Translations under genes and position numbers: made by a program
Shown here: positions 46,490 through 57,610 of the stretch, piece after piece
Layout of the letters: the number at the start of each line of letters is the position of its first letter
Numbering within the stretch: position 1 is the stretch's first letter
Notes under the pieces: generated by a model
Database searches by the model: none
What the model was told of the DNA's origin: nothing
What the model saw: only the letters and a program-made list of their open reading frames with translations
Assembly (NCBI GenBank): GCA_905182995.1
Contig: CAJJDP010000125.1
Location: 62,001-126,000 of the forward strand
Length of the DNA stretch: 64,000 nt
Source of the DNA: Paramecium octaurelia
Lineage: Eukaryota; Ciliophora; Oligohymenophorea; Peniculida; Parameciidae
Reading direction: 5' to 3'

Positions 46490-48216
46490 TCATTTAATAT
46501 TGTGAATGAATTTAATTTACACTTTTTCTAAAACTTCTTTCATTCTTATGAAAAATTAGGCTATATGTTCCATAATGCTTTCTTATTTAATCTTAAAATC
46601 TTGTTTTTGATCAACTTGGTTCTGATCTTCCTGCGTATAAATTTCTTGTATTTTGGCATCAATTAATTCGATTATAAAACCTAAAGTCTCAGGTAGACCC
46701 TCTAAAAATAAAAAATAGAAATACATTTCAATATCTAATCTAACTATTGTTATTACTCTTATAATTGGTTATATTTACTAACTTTCTTTTTTTGTTTCTC
46801 TATAATTTCTTTATTTTAATTATAACCTTGTTCAAGTATTCTTTACTAATCAATATTTACCTGTTGAATGCTTTCATATTGTTATTTTAGATCTTCTATT
46901 TACTTGAGGAAAGCCTCCTTTTCAATTTATTATATGGATAGTTCATCCTATAATCTATTAACCTAATCATGAAGATTTTTTATATTGATATGGGAATTAT
47001 CCAATTATAAAAATAAATTTTGGATTGTTTCACCTAGCTGTATCTTTATTTTTTAGTACTCTTCTCTTTTAGTATCAAAATGTTAAATTTTAGTTTTTAG
47101 ACTAATAATTTCAGCATCTTTCTTTGAATTTATAGTTTAATGATTTTATATTGTATCCTGCAATTCTTTTCCAACTTTGATTCTTTCAGCTTCTGATACG
47201 TGTAATTTATCAATCGTATCCTTGATCTGGACTTCTTTTTAAGCCAAGGAACTCTTAAGACCGTTTAATTCACTAACTAACTTTAATAAATGAGCCCTCT
47301 CTTATTTAATTTCTTCTAATTAAATAGACATTTCTTAATTTTGTTTATTCAGTTATTCTTACTATCTTTAAAAGGCTTGTCTCTTCTCCTCTTACTATTA
47401 CTAAGATTCAGCGACCATCTTTTACAAATAAACTTGTGTCTCTTAATGTTGGGATTATGAAAAACCAAATTAATTCTAAAGATTTTGATTCTCAATTAAC
47501 GCCTAATTTAATTTTGTATGCATTTCATCATTCTGATTGATCATTTAAGTTTTTTCTGAATTTAAAGTTTCAATCTGTGTGACCATTTATTAATTTATAT
47601 CTTTTAAGTTAACAATGTCATCTTACAACTCTTTAACTTTATCCTACAAAGATACTGAATTTTGTTATTCTTATTTTAATTATGATTTAGCAGTTTTCAA
47701 TTTGTTGCTTAATCTATCAGTTTGTTATTTATGGTCCTAATTCAACTCGTTTATTTTTTAGTTTAAACCTTATATCTCCTTTTAGAGATTTTCTATTTGC
47801 TAGTCCTTCTCAATGGTGTTTTGGGATTCTTGCAATTGCTGTTTTAAATTCTAAATCTCAAGCTTGTCCTTCTCTTACTTTTTGTTGATGCTCTTTAAAT
47901 CGAGTTCATATTAAATATTTTGTGCTTCTGATTTTTTTAAATTACTCTCCAACTGAGCCCCTAAGTTTAATCTATAAGAATACTCCAATTCTTGTTCTCA
48001 TAAGAGGATGTTGCATTGTCCATTTCAATACTTTTTAATTTCTGGTGCAATTATTATATCTCTTTTCGCAGCTGTTTTTCAACCTAATACAATCTCTAGT
48101 GGAAATTATAGATGACATATACGTACAGTATTCTCAGTTTGGAGACTTAAGATCAGTTTGTTTTGCCTCTAAAATTCTTCTTCTGACCTTATTATTTCAA
48201 TTTCTTCGTCACTCAT
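46490..48216 (-). CDS. long coiled-coil protein
   Basis: About 540 residues, starting MSDEEIEIIRSEEEFQRQ. After introns of 31 nt and about 35 nt near the 5' end, almost the whole protein is one coiled coil rich in Gln, Lys, Leu and Glu (YRLNLGAQLESNLKKSEA, KVKELQDDIVNLKDINQ, IKDTIDKLHVSEAERI). No other domain. Stop at TGA 46490-46492. Structural role likely. It is divergent from the propeller gene, with 23 bp between starts, an extremely short shared promoter region. Confidence 0.8.
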
Positions 48217-48239
48217 TTTAAAAATAATAATATCAGAAA

Positions 48240-49803
48240 ATGGATGAATTAGAAAAGAAATATTAAGATTAGATTAATACTTTACAGAAAGCAATTAAGA
48301 CACAGAATGAAGTGCTCATCAACAAGATTCAAACCATTATCAATTAATCAACCCTGGACGTGTTCCAAACACTCGAAAAAAACTTTGTTGAATTCAGATA
48401 AAATTATAGGGAAATTAGAGACTTCAAATAATAGGATAATTAATTCACGAATTATGAGTATTTGTGGGATGAGATTCAAAACTACGCCAACTTAAATTTG
48501 AGAAGTAACTTTGTGTAATTATAAATTAGCATTGAGAGAATAAATTTCAAATTCTATTGGGGGCTTGCAAGAGAAATAATAAGATACAAATAACAATTAA
48601 TAAGTGTCTTCATTATTGGATGTGATGTAGCTATTATTGAAGGCAGCAGAATTGTACATGAAAAATTTAAGGGAAGCCGTGTAATTGCCTAATCCCATTT
48701 CTTTGAAAGATAAATTCAAATAAATTCAATAAGTGGTTGGAGGCTTTAAAGATGGAAGAATAGGAAGAACTGCTAATACTGTTGAAAGTATCTCGTTTAA
48801 AGAGTGTTAAACACTTAATTGCAGTTAAATATTTGACATCTTTCCTTTATTGAACAAAAATCAAATGCTTATTGCAACATATGAAAATGAATTGTTTCTG
48901 TATGATGCAAATTTGAATTCATTGATACAAAGAATAGATTCCATGAGATTTGTACCATGCTCCTGTTTGCAATTATACAAATTGAAAGAAAAGGAGTTGA
49001 TACCTTCTAATTTAATGTTGTTGGGAGGAAGCGAATTCGATCCAAATATATATTTGTTTGATTTATATCATGGAAAAAAGATATAAACATTTCCAGGACA
49101 TGAGAAAAGTGTGAGATTTTTATGTTAATTGGGAGATATCAATACATATGCCAGTTTGGGAAGAGATTCAAAAATGTTCTTTTGGAATCTTATAAAGGGA
49201 GAACCTTATTAGATCTTGTCCATTCCCACTATTGAGATTATTGAGGTGCAATTCGAGGTTTCAACTAAATGCATTTATACGTTAAGTATAGATGGTAGAA
49301 TCTGCATCATTAAAATATTTGATGATTAAGAGACTTTTGGAAAGGCAGAGATAGTTAATTTGATTGAATTAGCACAGACATCAAGTCTATCTTAAATGAT
49401 AATTGGGGACAGATTGAGGGTGATATCTTTTAATAATGGGTGGTTGACAGGGTAGAATTCAATTAAAATATATGATGAGATTCCTTTATAAACAGCTAGA
49501 AAGATGAAGAAAATGATGGAAATAGTGTTGGAGAGTGAAATTGCATAATTGAATACCATCATTACAAAGGATTAACTAATTGTGATTAGTATTGATAAGG
49601 GTAATGGAAAAATAAGAGCATTTGCTAATGGGGAGAGTTTGAGTATCCATTCAAATGGTTTACAAGATGTCTAAGATGAGAAATAGAATAAGCAGCCAAG
49701 ATGGAATATTAAGTTGTTTACTATTGATGGGAATTTAAATTTAATTAAGTTTGGAGAAACAAATGAAATCAAGATTTATGAATTAAAATATAAATAATAA
49801 TGA
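48240..49803 (+). CDS. WD40-like beta-propeller protein with N-terminal coiled coil
   Basis: About 510 residues. Residues 1-180 are helical (MDELEKKYQDQINTLQKAI). A 25-nt intron lies at about 48500. The rest has repeated beta-blade patterns: NQMLIATYENELFLYDAN, NLMLLGGSEFDPNIYLFD, GHEKSVRFLCQLGDINTYAS, SLGRDSKMFFWNLIKGE, STKCIYTLSIDGRICI. GH...W/F-type blade ends indicate a WD40 propeller. No enzymatic site; probably a scaffold. Its TGA (49801-49803) overlaps the ATG of the next gene. Confidence 0.78.
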
Positions 49804-50365
49804 GTAATTAAATTAGAAGTCATAATATAAATGACTATTACCATAATCGATTGGATTCCTCCTTCAACAATGTGAATATCACATTCATAAGTACATTACG
49901 AGAACCAATCTAGAACACTGATCTTAATAAAACTGTTCATGACATCCCAAGTTGCTTTGGTCGCAAAACTCTTTCAATGGAAAAGCGACACACTACTAAA
50001 GATATAGAGAAGTTAGGAAACATGTCAATGGTATCTCATCAAACTAAATAGAGTATGAACACTTGATACGTAATAGAATTGGAATTAAACCTCATCTAGG
50101 TTCCATAATTTTTGAAACTTCCTTAAGGTATAGCAAAAAGCGTTCGATCTCTTAAAATTAAGATCAAAAACCTTAAAAGGGCATAAAAAAAGAAAGAACC
50201 AAATTGCCTAAAGTGCTTAAGGATGGCTATCTTGAAATTCAAGAAAAGAATATCAATTCATTTATACATTGTTTAAAAGAAGAAGGACAAGGAACGATTA
50301 GACCATCGTAAGTTCATTGGATAACTTCATTAAAATCAGAAAGAAAAAAGAAAAAAAAAAGATGA
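49800..50365 (+). CDS. basic hypothetical protein
   Basis: About 180 residues. The ATG at 49800 shares four bases (ATGA) with the preceding stop; the next in-frame ATG is about 175 bp downstream, so the start is open. MSNQIRSHNINDYYHNRLD, ITFISTLREPIQN, then, after a 23-nt intron ending AGAG (50031-50053), YEHLIRNRIGIKPHLGSII and LPKVLKDGYLEIQEK. Ends with a Lys-rich tail (SERKKKKKR). No family recognised. Confidence 0.6.
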
Positions 50366-50625
50366 ATAAATTTGTTAAGTTTTTTTATATATATAATTTA
50401 TTGGCGATTTTTAATATTGTCATTATAAATGTTTGCTTATGATATATAATATCTAATCGATTTATTAACTTTATATTATATTTAGAATCTGGGAGATGAG
50501 GTTAAAATCTTTTAGGACAAAAATAAAATAACATAAGCTGAGAAACTCATTTAATTGGTAATTGATTCATAATTTAGATTAAAAATAACAAGAATTAATT
50601 ATTTATTAATATACCAAAATATAAT

Positions 50626-52230
50626 TCATTAGTGCAATTCATATATCTGTATATAAATGTCCTTCTAATCCTCAAAATAGGTATCTGTATAATATTAATG
50701 GTAAATTGATTCAATCTATAATTTATTATTAAATCATATTACTTTATCATACTAATCTAATAATTTTTGAACATTATCATTCATCAAATAATTATAAATT
50801 ACAATGTGAGAAGGCAATTTAGAATATTATAATTTCTTTTTAATGTAATTAGCAGAATCTTAATGCAATTGATAAGTTTCTAAAGATGTAACATCATTAG
50901 TAGGGGAACAGTCAGGAAATGTCATTGAAATATTCTGGTGAATAAAACTGTAAAATGGAGTTCTGTGGCATTGAGTGAAAAATTAGACTTAAGTAGCATT
51001 CCTTTACCTTAAAACTGCCATAGTTTTCAAGGCTCCAACATCTTAATAAGTATTCATCAAAACGAAGAAAGAAATGTTGGAGATGACAGCCAAAATTACT
51101 AAAACCAATTTCAATTTTTTCCAATTAATTTTATCCAAATATTCCAAACCTAAGCAAATAAAGTATATAATGATAGGGAACAAGGGAAGTAAGAACCTAT
51201 CCTCTTTATGAGCTGATAGACTCAATATTAAAATTGTGAACATCATATAATACAGTAATCTTAATGGCTAGGCACTGAATAATCCTTTCTTTGTATAAGA
51301 ATATCTAATTTTATATAATCACTATTACATTCCAACAATAAATGAGACTACCCAACCAAGTTACACATATGGTAACCCTTAAGTAATAAACCATAATCTA
51401 TCATGCACTCCATAAAATGAACTCATTCCCGACAATAAATTAAACTCCAAAAAATTGTAAAAGGTAGATGTTAATTTACCATGATATAATGAATCAACAG
51501 AAATAGAGAATAAAAATAATAGTAGGAGAGTAATTCCATTTATTACTAAAATCACAAATCTTCCCTTAAGATTGGTTTTTGCAGTTATTAAATGATAAGG
51601 CTATAATGACATTATAAAGTATAATTACCCATATGAATATCCAAGGAATTATAGCTGATTGACGTGCCATAACATTCAGAATTACAAATAATCTACAAAA
51701 CCAGTTGTTTTTATTGTGATTAGTTTATAAATATTAGACCCAATTATATAAGGCTAATGTAAAGAGAATAGTTTCAAAAGTGTTGATTAGTGTTTTTGAA
51801 AAGCAATTCAAGGAAAACCAAAGGGTATAATTAACCAAAATTACATATGCTTTATTTCTTATTCCTTCTAGTGTAAGCAACTTGATCAAATATACATCAT
51901 AAATAGCTGAAATAGCACACTATAATCTAAATGTCTAGATATGAATATCATACATTCTGGGACCATAAGCTATCATTTAGGGATGATCTAAATTCAGTTT
52001 GCTCAATATCCAATATAATAAACTAAATAAGCTATGATAAATGGGGCCGCGCAATGGCTTATCCCTTGTCCATTCCCAAGTTAGCCATCCATATCCAAAA
52101 ACATCATTATGAGCTATTTCAGGGCCTTACCACATTTCATCAGCATAAGGAAGTGCTTATGGTATTATCTTGAATTATAAGGTATTCATACTGCCAAAAG
52201 GACTCGAAAAGCAAAGAAAAATATATACAT
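50626..52230 (-). CDS. GT22-family mannosyltransferase (PIG-B/GPI mannosyltransferase III-like)
   Basis: A multi-pass ER enzyme using dolichol-phosphate mannose. Signature near the N-terminus: LPYADEMWQGPEIAHNDVFG then YGWLTWEWTRDKPLRGPIYH, matching the DE-xxQ and TWEW motifs of GT22 enzymes; later SAHKEDRFLLPLFPIIIYF carries the family HKE-xRF motif. About ten hydrophobic segments. A 23-nt intron is near the start and a 27-nt intron near the end. PIG-B adds the third mannose of the GPI anchor; ALG9/ALG12 are related alternatives, but the motif spelling fits PIG-B best. GPI anchors carry the ciliate surface (immobilisation) antigens, which is context only. Confidence 0.85.
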
Positions 52231-52854
52231 TAATTATAGATTATTAATTAATCACATCAAAATAATTTAATATATTTTTATTTTTTTTAACTAAGAGTCG
52301 TGTTCATTTCAAATTCTTCATTCAATTATTCTGAGCATATGGATAATTCGATCAACATAGGACCATAAATATTCCCTTAATACTGTATTCCTATAATATA
52401 TATAGAGCATCAAAATCTTTAATATAACAATATTATAATATAGTGGTGTTTATTACTAATATAATTAGATTAGGATAATATGACTCATAATATATATATA
52501 TATCTGGTTTCTTGAGATTGAATGATTTCAGTATGATTTATTTATATCTCTGTCTAATTTTCCTTTAAAATGAAATTATCTACTCTAATTCAAACTTAAA
52601 TTGGATTTCATTCAAAACAAACACATAAATTCTATTATATTAACATAGCTTATGAATAATTCTTGAAAATCGAATATTATTGACCAAATTAATATAAGGA
52701 ACAGTTGACACTTGAAACAATACTTTGTTTCTATAATGAAAATAGTACTATGCATTAATATTAAAACAAAGAAACTAAATTTATTTAGTTTTCATCATAG
52801 ATTATTATAAAATTTAAAACCATTTTTTTAATAAATTAATTTAATTAGTATCGA
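52231..52854. other. AT-rich divergent intergenic region
   Basis: About 620 bp between divergent starts with TA-rich runs. A 38-codon plus-strand frame from 52570 (MKLSTLIQTQIGFHSKQ) is weakly coding-like but isolated. No RNA gene or repeat recognised. Confidence 0.45.
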
Positions 52855-53860
52855 ATGTTGGTTTGTCTAAATAAATCGTCAATAAAGAGTCTCTTTAGAA
52901 GCACAAATCACTCATGTGAAAGTTTAACAGAGAGAGATAGGAGAAGATCAACTGCTGAAAATTTAGACATTAATGCCTATTTAAGCTCATTATAAATGAT
53001 GAGTGACAGAAAGGATGTTGATAAAAGAATTTTCAAAAACTTGATTTAAAGTAAAACCAAAAAGACCCCATTAAGACAAAACCTTTTTGCTAGCAATTCA
53101 GTAAAAGAATTGAATCAATCTACATAATAATCAGCATCAAGATAAAAGCCTTTTACTAGAGCCAGATTCGCATCTCAAAGATCTACGATTTTAGGCAAAT
53201 AAGCTCAAGCACAAGATTTATATGATGAGTAAAACAGTGAGAAACTTTAAATGCTTAATGAATCTCTCTTTAAACTTGTTGGATAATTATTGAAATTGAG
53301 GGATGAAATGAATAACAACAGAAAGTTTCATCTACAAATCTATAAACTAATCGGCTTGAAGAAAACACTTTCAAAATTGTTATTCAATTTAGAAACTCAA
53401 ACAATAATCGAACCTTTAACAGTATTTCATTTGAAACAAAACATTTGTATCAAGGAACATGTAATGGATGGAACCACTCTTCTGTCTCTTGATACTTATA
53501 ACTTCAACATTATCAGGGATATAAACTTTTTAATTGAAAAAATCGATGAACTTCAAATACAAACTGAAGCCAATGGAATTCGTTAACTTGAACATAAAGT
53601 ATCACTCATTCTTTTATTAGATTACAGATGAAATTTATAATCTCAAAATGGAACAGAACAAGATGAAACACAAAAGAGTTCAAAGTCCTAAGTTACTGTT
53701 TCAATAAAGAATTATGAGAAATCAACTATTGCCAGAAGGTAGCATGGAATTGATAGAACAAAAATTCGGACCATTTCCACTTATTTAAAATAAAAACAAA
53801 ATCATTCATAACTAGATTTAGACTATAATTAATAATCTCAATATCAAATTTAAATATTGA
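52855..53860 (+). CDS. hypothetical basic protein
   Basis: 327 residues with one 22-nt intron near 53600. Starts MLVCLNKSSIKSLFRST. The N-terminal 120 residues are Ser/Lys/Gln-rich and basic; the middle is helical (LQMLNESLFKLVGQLLKLRD, NRKFHLQIYKLIGLKKTLS), and the C-terminal part is charged. No motif recognised. Its TGA ends at 53860, one base before the convergent RhoGAP stop. Confidence 0.72.
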
Positions 53861-53861
53861 A

Positions 53862-55067
53862 TCATTAGCTTAGTTTCTTTTATTATTCTAAAAATTAATC
53901 AATATTTTGGATCATAGATTTAAAATGCAAAACTATAGTCTTCGCACCTTGAATATCTAATTCATTTGCACTCTTGGTTCTAAAAAAACATGGAGCGAAT
54001 ATTATTGATAAATTGTGAAGGCCCATCTATCCATATTTATTATTTCTTACTTTATTTTCATTCTCGAATTTAGCCACAAACTTTATAAATTCCGTCAATC
54101 TAAAAACAATCAATCTATTCACTTTTGGCAGATGAGCAAAAAATATGCTGAACATATCTATCAACTGGCTAATTGGTACTTAAGGATCAGTTTCCCTTAG
54201 AATTGCATAAATTTCAAAAGGAAAAATTGGAGTTTTCAAATTAACTAAAGTGTTTTTTAATACTGTAGCTATTACATCCGGATCCGAAACTTTTATAGCT
54301 TCATAATTCGATTATAATAATTAATCTACTAATTTTATCTCCTCGTCATAGGAACCTGACAATCGAAATATTCCTTATTTTCGCAAATGAACCTTATTTT
54401 CAGTATAAAACTTCAGAATTTCTTCAAGAAAAACAGGTAGTCCTGACTAAGCTATCGGATAAGATGCCAAATCCCTCCCATAAAAAGCCTGCTCTTCCTA
54501 AAACTCGATTTAATTGCACATGAACCTCAAAATTGACTAATTTAATTCTATATCATAAAGATTCAGAAAAGAAGCACTTAATATTGTATATTTATATGGA
54601 ATACTTGTATATTAGGTGTATTTTATCTTTTATTAATAATTTTAGTGTAAAAGGTATTGTTTTTTCCTTCTTTCCATAATTCTGATTACTACTGATCACA
54701 ATTAATTTATCGATTCTCTTTAATTACTTATAACTCACTTGTCTCTTAAATAATATGAAGAATTACTTAATAGTTTGTTTTATTAATTTTTTAACATTCT
54801 TTGCGTTTATTTCCAAGTCATCCTAAGTGCAAATAATTATGACGAATCCTCTAACATTAAATTGATATTTTACTTAAAAGGTCTGATTTGTTGAAAGTAG
54901 GATTATAATTTATTCACTATCAATTCCTCATTTTTATTTTGAATAATCTAATTATAGAGCAAAACATAAATAGGCTATTCCTTTTTATCTAAGCCTAAGA
55001 AGAACTATATATATGTTATACCTGCATTTAGTAACCCTTGAACTTCTTAGGATTAACATTATTTCAT
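53862..55067 (-). CDS. Sec14/CRAL-TRIO-like plus RhoGAP domain protein
   Basis: About 360 residues. Start MKQCQSQEVQGLLNAGITYI. The N-terminal ~170 residues (PIYVLLYNQIIQNKNEELIV, QIRPFKQNINLMLED, DKIDKLIVISSNQNYG) are compatible with the CRAL-TRIO-like domain that precedes RhoGAP in p50RhoGAP/ARHGAP1. The RhoGAP domain: GLPVFLEEILKFYTEN, KQGIFRLSGSYDEEIK with the arginine finger, VLKNTLVNLKTPIFP, and GLHNLSIIFAPCFFRTK. Introns: 24 nt at GTAAGAAAT..., 22 nt, 30 nt, and 54716-54738 (23 nt, ending AGAG). It should stimulate GTP hydrolysis by a Rho/Rac-type GTPase. The CRAL-TRIO part is tentative. Confidence 0.82.
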
Positions 55068-55778
55068 TTAAACTAATTTATAAAATTAATGGTTTTAGCT
55101 GATATCACGAAATATTTAAACACATTTTTATGTATTCTGAATAATTACAATGGTTTAATATCACAATTTATTGCGTAATGTAGATTAACAAATTATTATT
55201 TTTATATTTTAGAGATAAATAAACATTATTAATAACATAGTTTTTGGATTATAAAATATTGTTTTGTAATTGTTATTAAACAATTATATTAATTTTACAA
55301 GAAGAATAAATATGTACTTCATGCTCTATAGATATGTTACATATAATTTAAAAATTTCGATTTGAAACATCCAATGCAATGTATATCTTTTTAAATTACT
55401 TTATCTACTGAATTAAGCAACAAATTGATAAACTTCTAAAAATTCTGTCTTTATTCAGAAAGATACATTGAAAGAGTCAGACTCAGATTTAAGTTATAAA
55501 ATGATGCATGCAAGCAAATTGTATTGTATATAAATTCAAAAACATATTTAAACAAAATGATAATGTAATTTCGTTTACTTGATTAGCTTAATGATTTCTA
55601 CTAACTTATCGATTTAAAAATAATAATTGTTTTTTCAACATTCTTCAATCAATGCAGTCTATATGATCTTCTCTATAAATATTTATATGCTAAAGTTATA
55701 GTGATCTTAAATCAATTTATAATTCTATAAGTCTATTAAGTTGTGATTGTTTTATTAAATTATTCTAGAATAAATAAA
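55068..55778. other. AT-rich intergenic region
   Basis: About 710 bp, one of the longest non-coding stretches here, with many TGA triplets in all frames. No hairpin, RNA gene or repeat recognised. It separates the starts of the RhoGAP gene from the 3' end of the kinesin-like gene. Confidence 0.55.
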
Positions 55779-57020
55779 TCAACAATCAACTGAAGATTGT
55801 ATATTTTCTATCGACTTTTGTAAGATTTCGGAAACCAAAAGCTTTGAGTAATCATTGATGAACTTCGTGTAATCAAATTCAATATTATTAACTTATTATG
55901 GGGGTTCAACAACAAATTTGTCGTTCTAAACTTATGTATCTTATTATTGAATTTGCTAAGTATTATTTTCTGTTGCCAAACCTTATTGCTTATCCTATTA
56001 ATCTTGTGATTGCGGTAATTCCTCCTGCTGTTGTTTTTATTCTTTGACACAGGTTTGTTCAGTGTTTTCGATTTTTTCAATATTGTCTTATTATTCTTTA
56101 TTTTTTAATGTTGGTTGAATATGTAGTTAATCATTTTATTTTTTATAATACTCCTCCTTAGTATTGTTATTTTGTTCGACATCATAACTTTATTTTGTGC
56201 TAATGACTGCAATTTATAGTAATTCTTTCATATAAATATTAGTCGTATTTTAGTCTGGATTTATTATTTTCAATAAAGTAACCTTGGGATCAGTAGAGTT
56301 AAAAACGAAAAATTAGAATGCAGATAATATTAATTTTGCGTAGATATCTTTCTTCTGATTCTGTGCTATGTCCTTAGGAGGCTCTGTGAATGAAATACAT
56401 TCCATATTTTTAGAACTCGCTAATTCAAAGGCATCAACAAATGCTTGTATTTGATCTTCCTAATCTTGCAAATGCTTAAATTATTAAAGGATTTGATACA
56501 AAGTTGTTCTGGATTCTCAGGTGAATTACAAATGGGATTCCATTCTAATGAAAAGGAGTAATCGTTGGTATTCCAGCAATTACTAATGAATAAAATAAAT
56601 GTTTACGTTGAGGTCGAGTGTTTATGGAGGATACTTAGATTTTAATGAATTGAGCAGAATAGGGATCATGAGCAAGATTTACTAATAATAATTCAACAAT
56701 TTGAAATTACAAATAGCCGATGCTGATTCTGACAAAATATCTCCTTGAAGTATTTGTACAAATGCCTTGCCTATAACTTTGGAGAGGCACAACTTAGATT
56801 TCATGAGTGATTTCGACTCTTGTCTTTCTTCTCCGCATAAATCTACAATATTTAATTTATCTTACTTCCCATTTAATTAAAAAATAATGAAATAAAGTGA
56901 GCGATCACATCCTTAACTATATAAACGAATATTTAAATAATTAAATGATCTCTTTTTCATCAAGTTACTTAATGACATTGAGATTGAAGACAGAGAAATT
57001 GCTCCAATTTAACAATGCAT
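55779..57020 (-). CDS. kinesin-like protein lacking the P-loop half
   Basis: Starts MHCQIGAISLSSISMSLSN. It then matches the second half of a kinesin motor: a switch I-like block RLYSQGCDRSLYFIIFQLN (canonical S-S-R-S-H replaced), switch II DKLNIVDLCGEERQ (canonical DLAGSE), and after a 29-nt intron LNLAHDPYSAQFIKIQVSS. No GxxxxGKT P-loop exists in the gene or its upstream 130 bp. The C-terminal half is Gln/Glu-rich with helices, including KLLVSEILQKSIENI, an amphipathic segment like AKAP anchors (speculative). Without a P-loop it cannot hydrolyse ATP normally, so it is a non-motor relative or truncated gene. Exact introns in the middle are uncertain. Confidence 0.62.
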
Positions 57021-57154
57021 TATTTAATTATTTAAATCAACAAGGATAATTGATAATGGAGATGAGATGATGATAATGAAACAATTCTGTCAATATTTCA
57101 AATTATAGTATATTTCTTTGATATATATAATAGCATATCTGTAGATAATTGATA

Positions 57155-57512
57155 TCATTATGGCAATTATTCTGCGGATTCTTATAGGTTTGACTTAGGC
57201 TACTTAGGAATATCTTGCATCTCCAATTCAGCTTCTCTGATTTCCTGAGAATTAATCCACTCATCAACATTCTGCTGTCTTTAAACTTGAGAATACTCAC
57301 TATTGTAGCTGATTGCAAAAAAAATAGCGTAAAGCTTTAATCAAATAAACACATACCACGGCTGTAATGAACAATGCAAAAGCACCTTCAATTCGACTAT
57401 GAGGTACTACATAGACAGTTTCAGATCCAATGGCTATCATAAATCCCAAATAGGTCATGAATATGCATCCTGGAGCAGATATAAACATGCAATATTAAGC
57501 ACAAGAAACCAT
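57155..57512 (-). CDS. small two-span membrane protein, RNase K-like pattern
   Basis: About 110 residues. MVSCAQYCMFISAPGCIFMT runs into a first membrane helix ending at GSETVYVVP; a second (FALFITAVVLYAIFFAIS) spans a 22-nt intron; the C-terminus is hydrophilic. A cysteine-rich N-terminus plus two helices resembles ribonuclease kappa (RNASEK), a V-ATPase-associated protein, but the sequence match is weak. Otherwise an unknown small membrane protein. Confidence 0.6.
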
Positions 57513-57610
57513 TAAATTTAATTATGAAATTCATAATAATAAAAGGAGTTAATTCTTTTTATAATACAATTTAGAAATTATAATAATTTAATACAAAAAA
57601 AAAATGTAAA

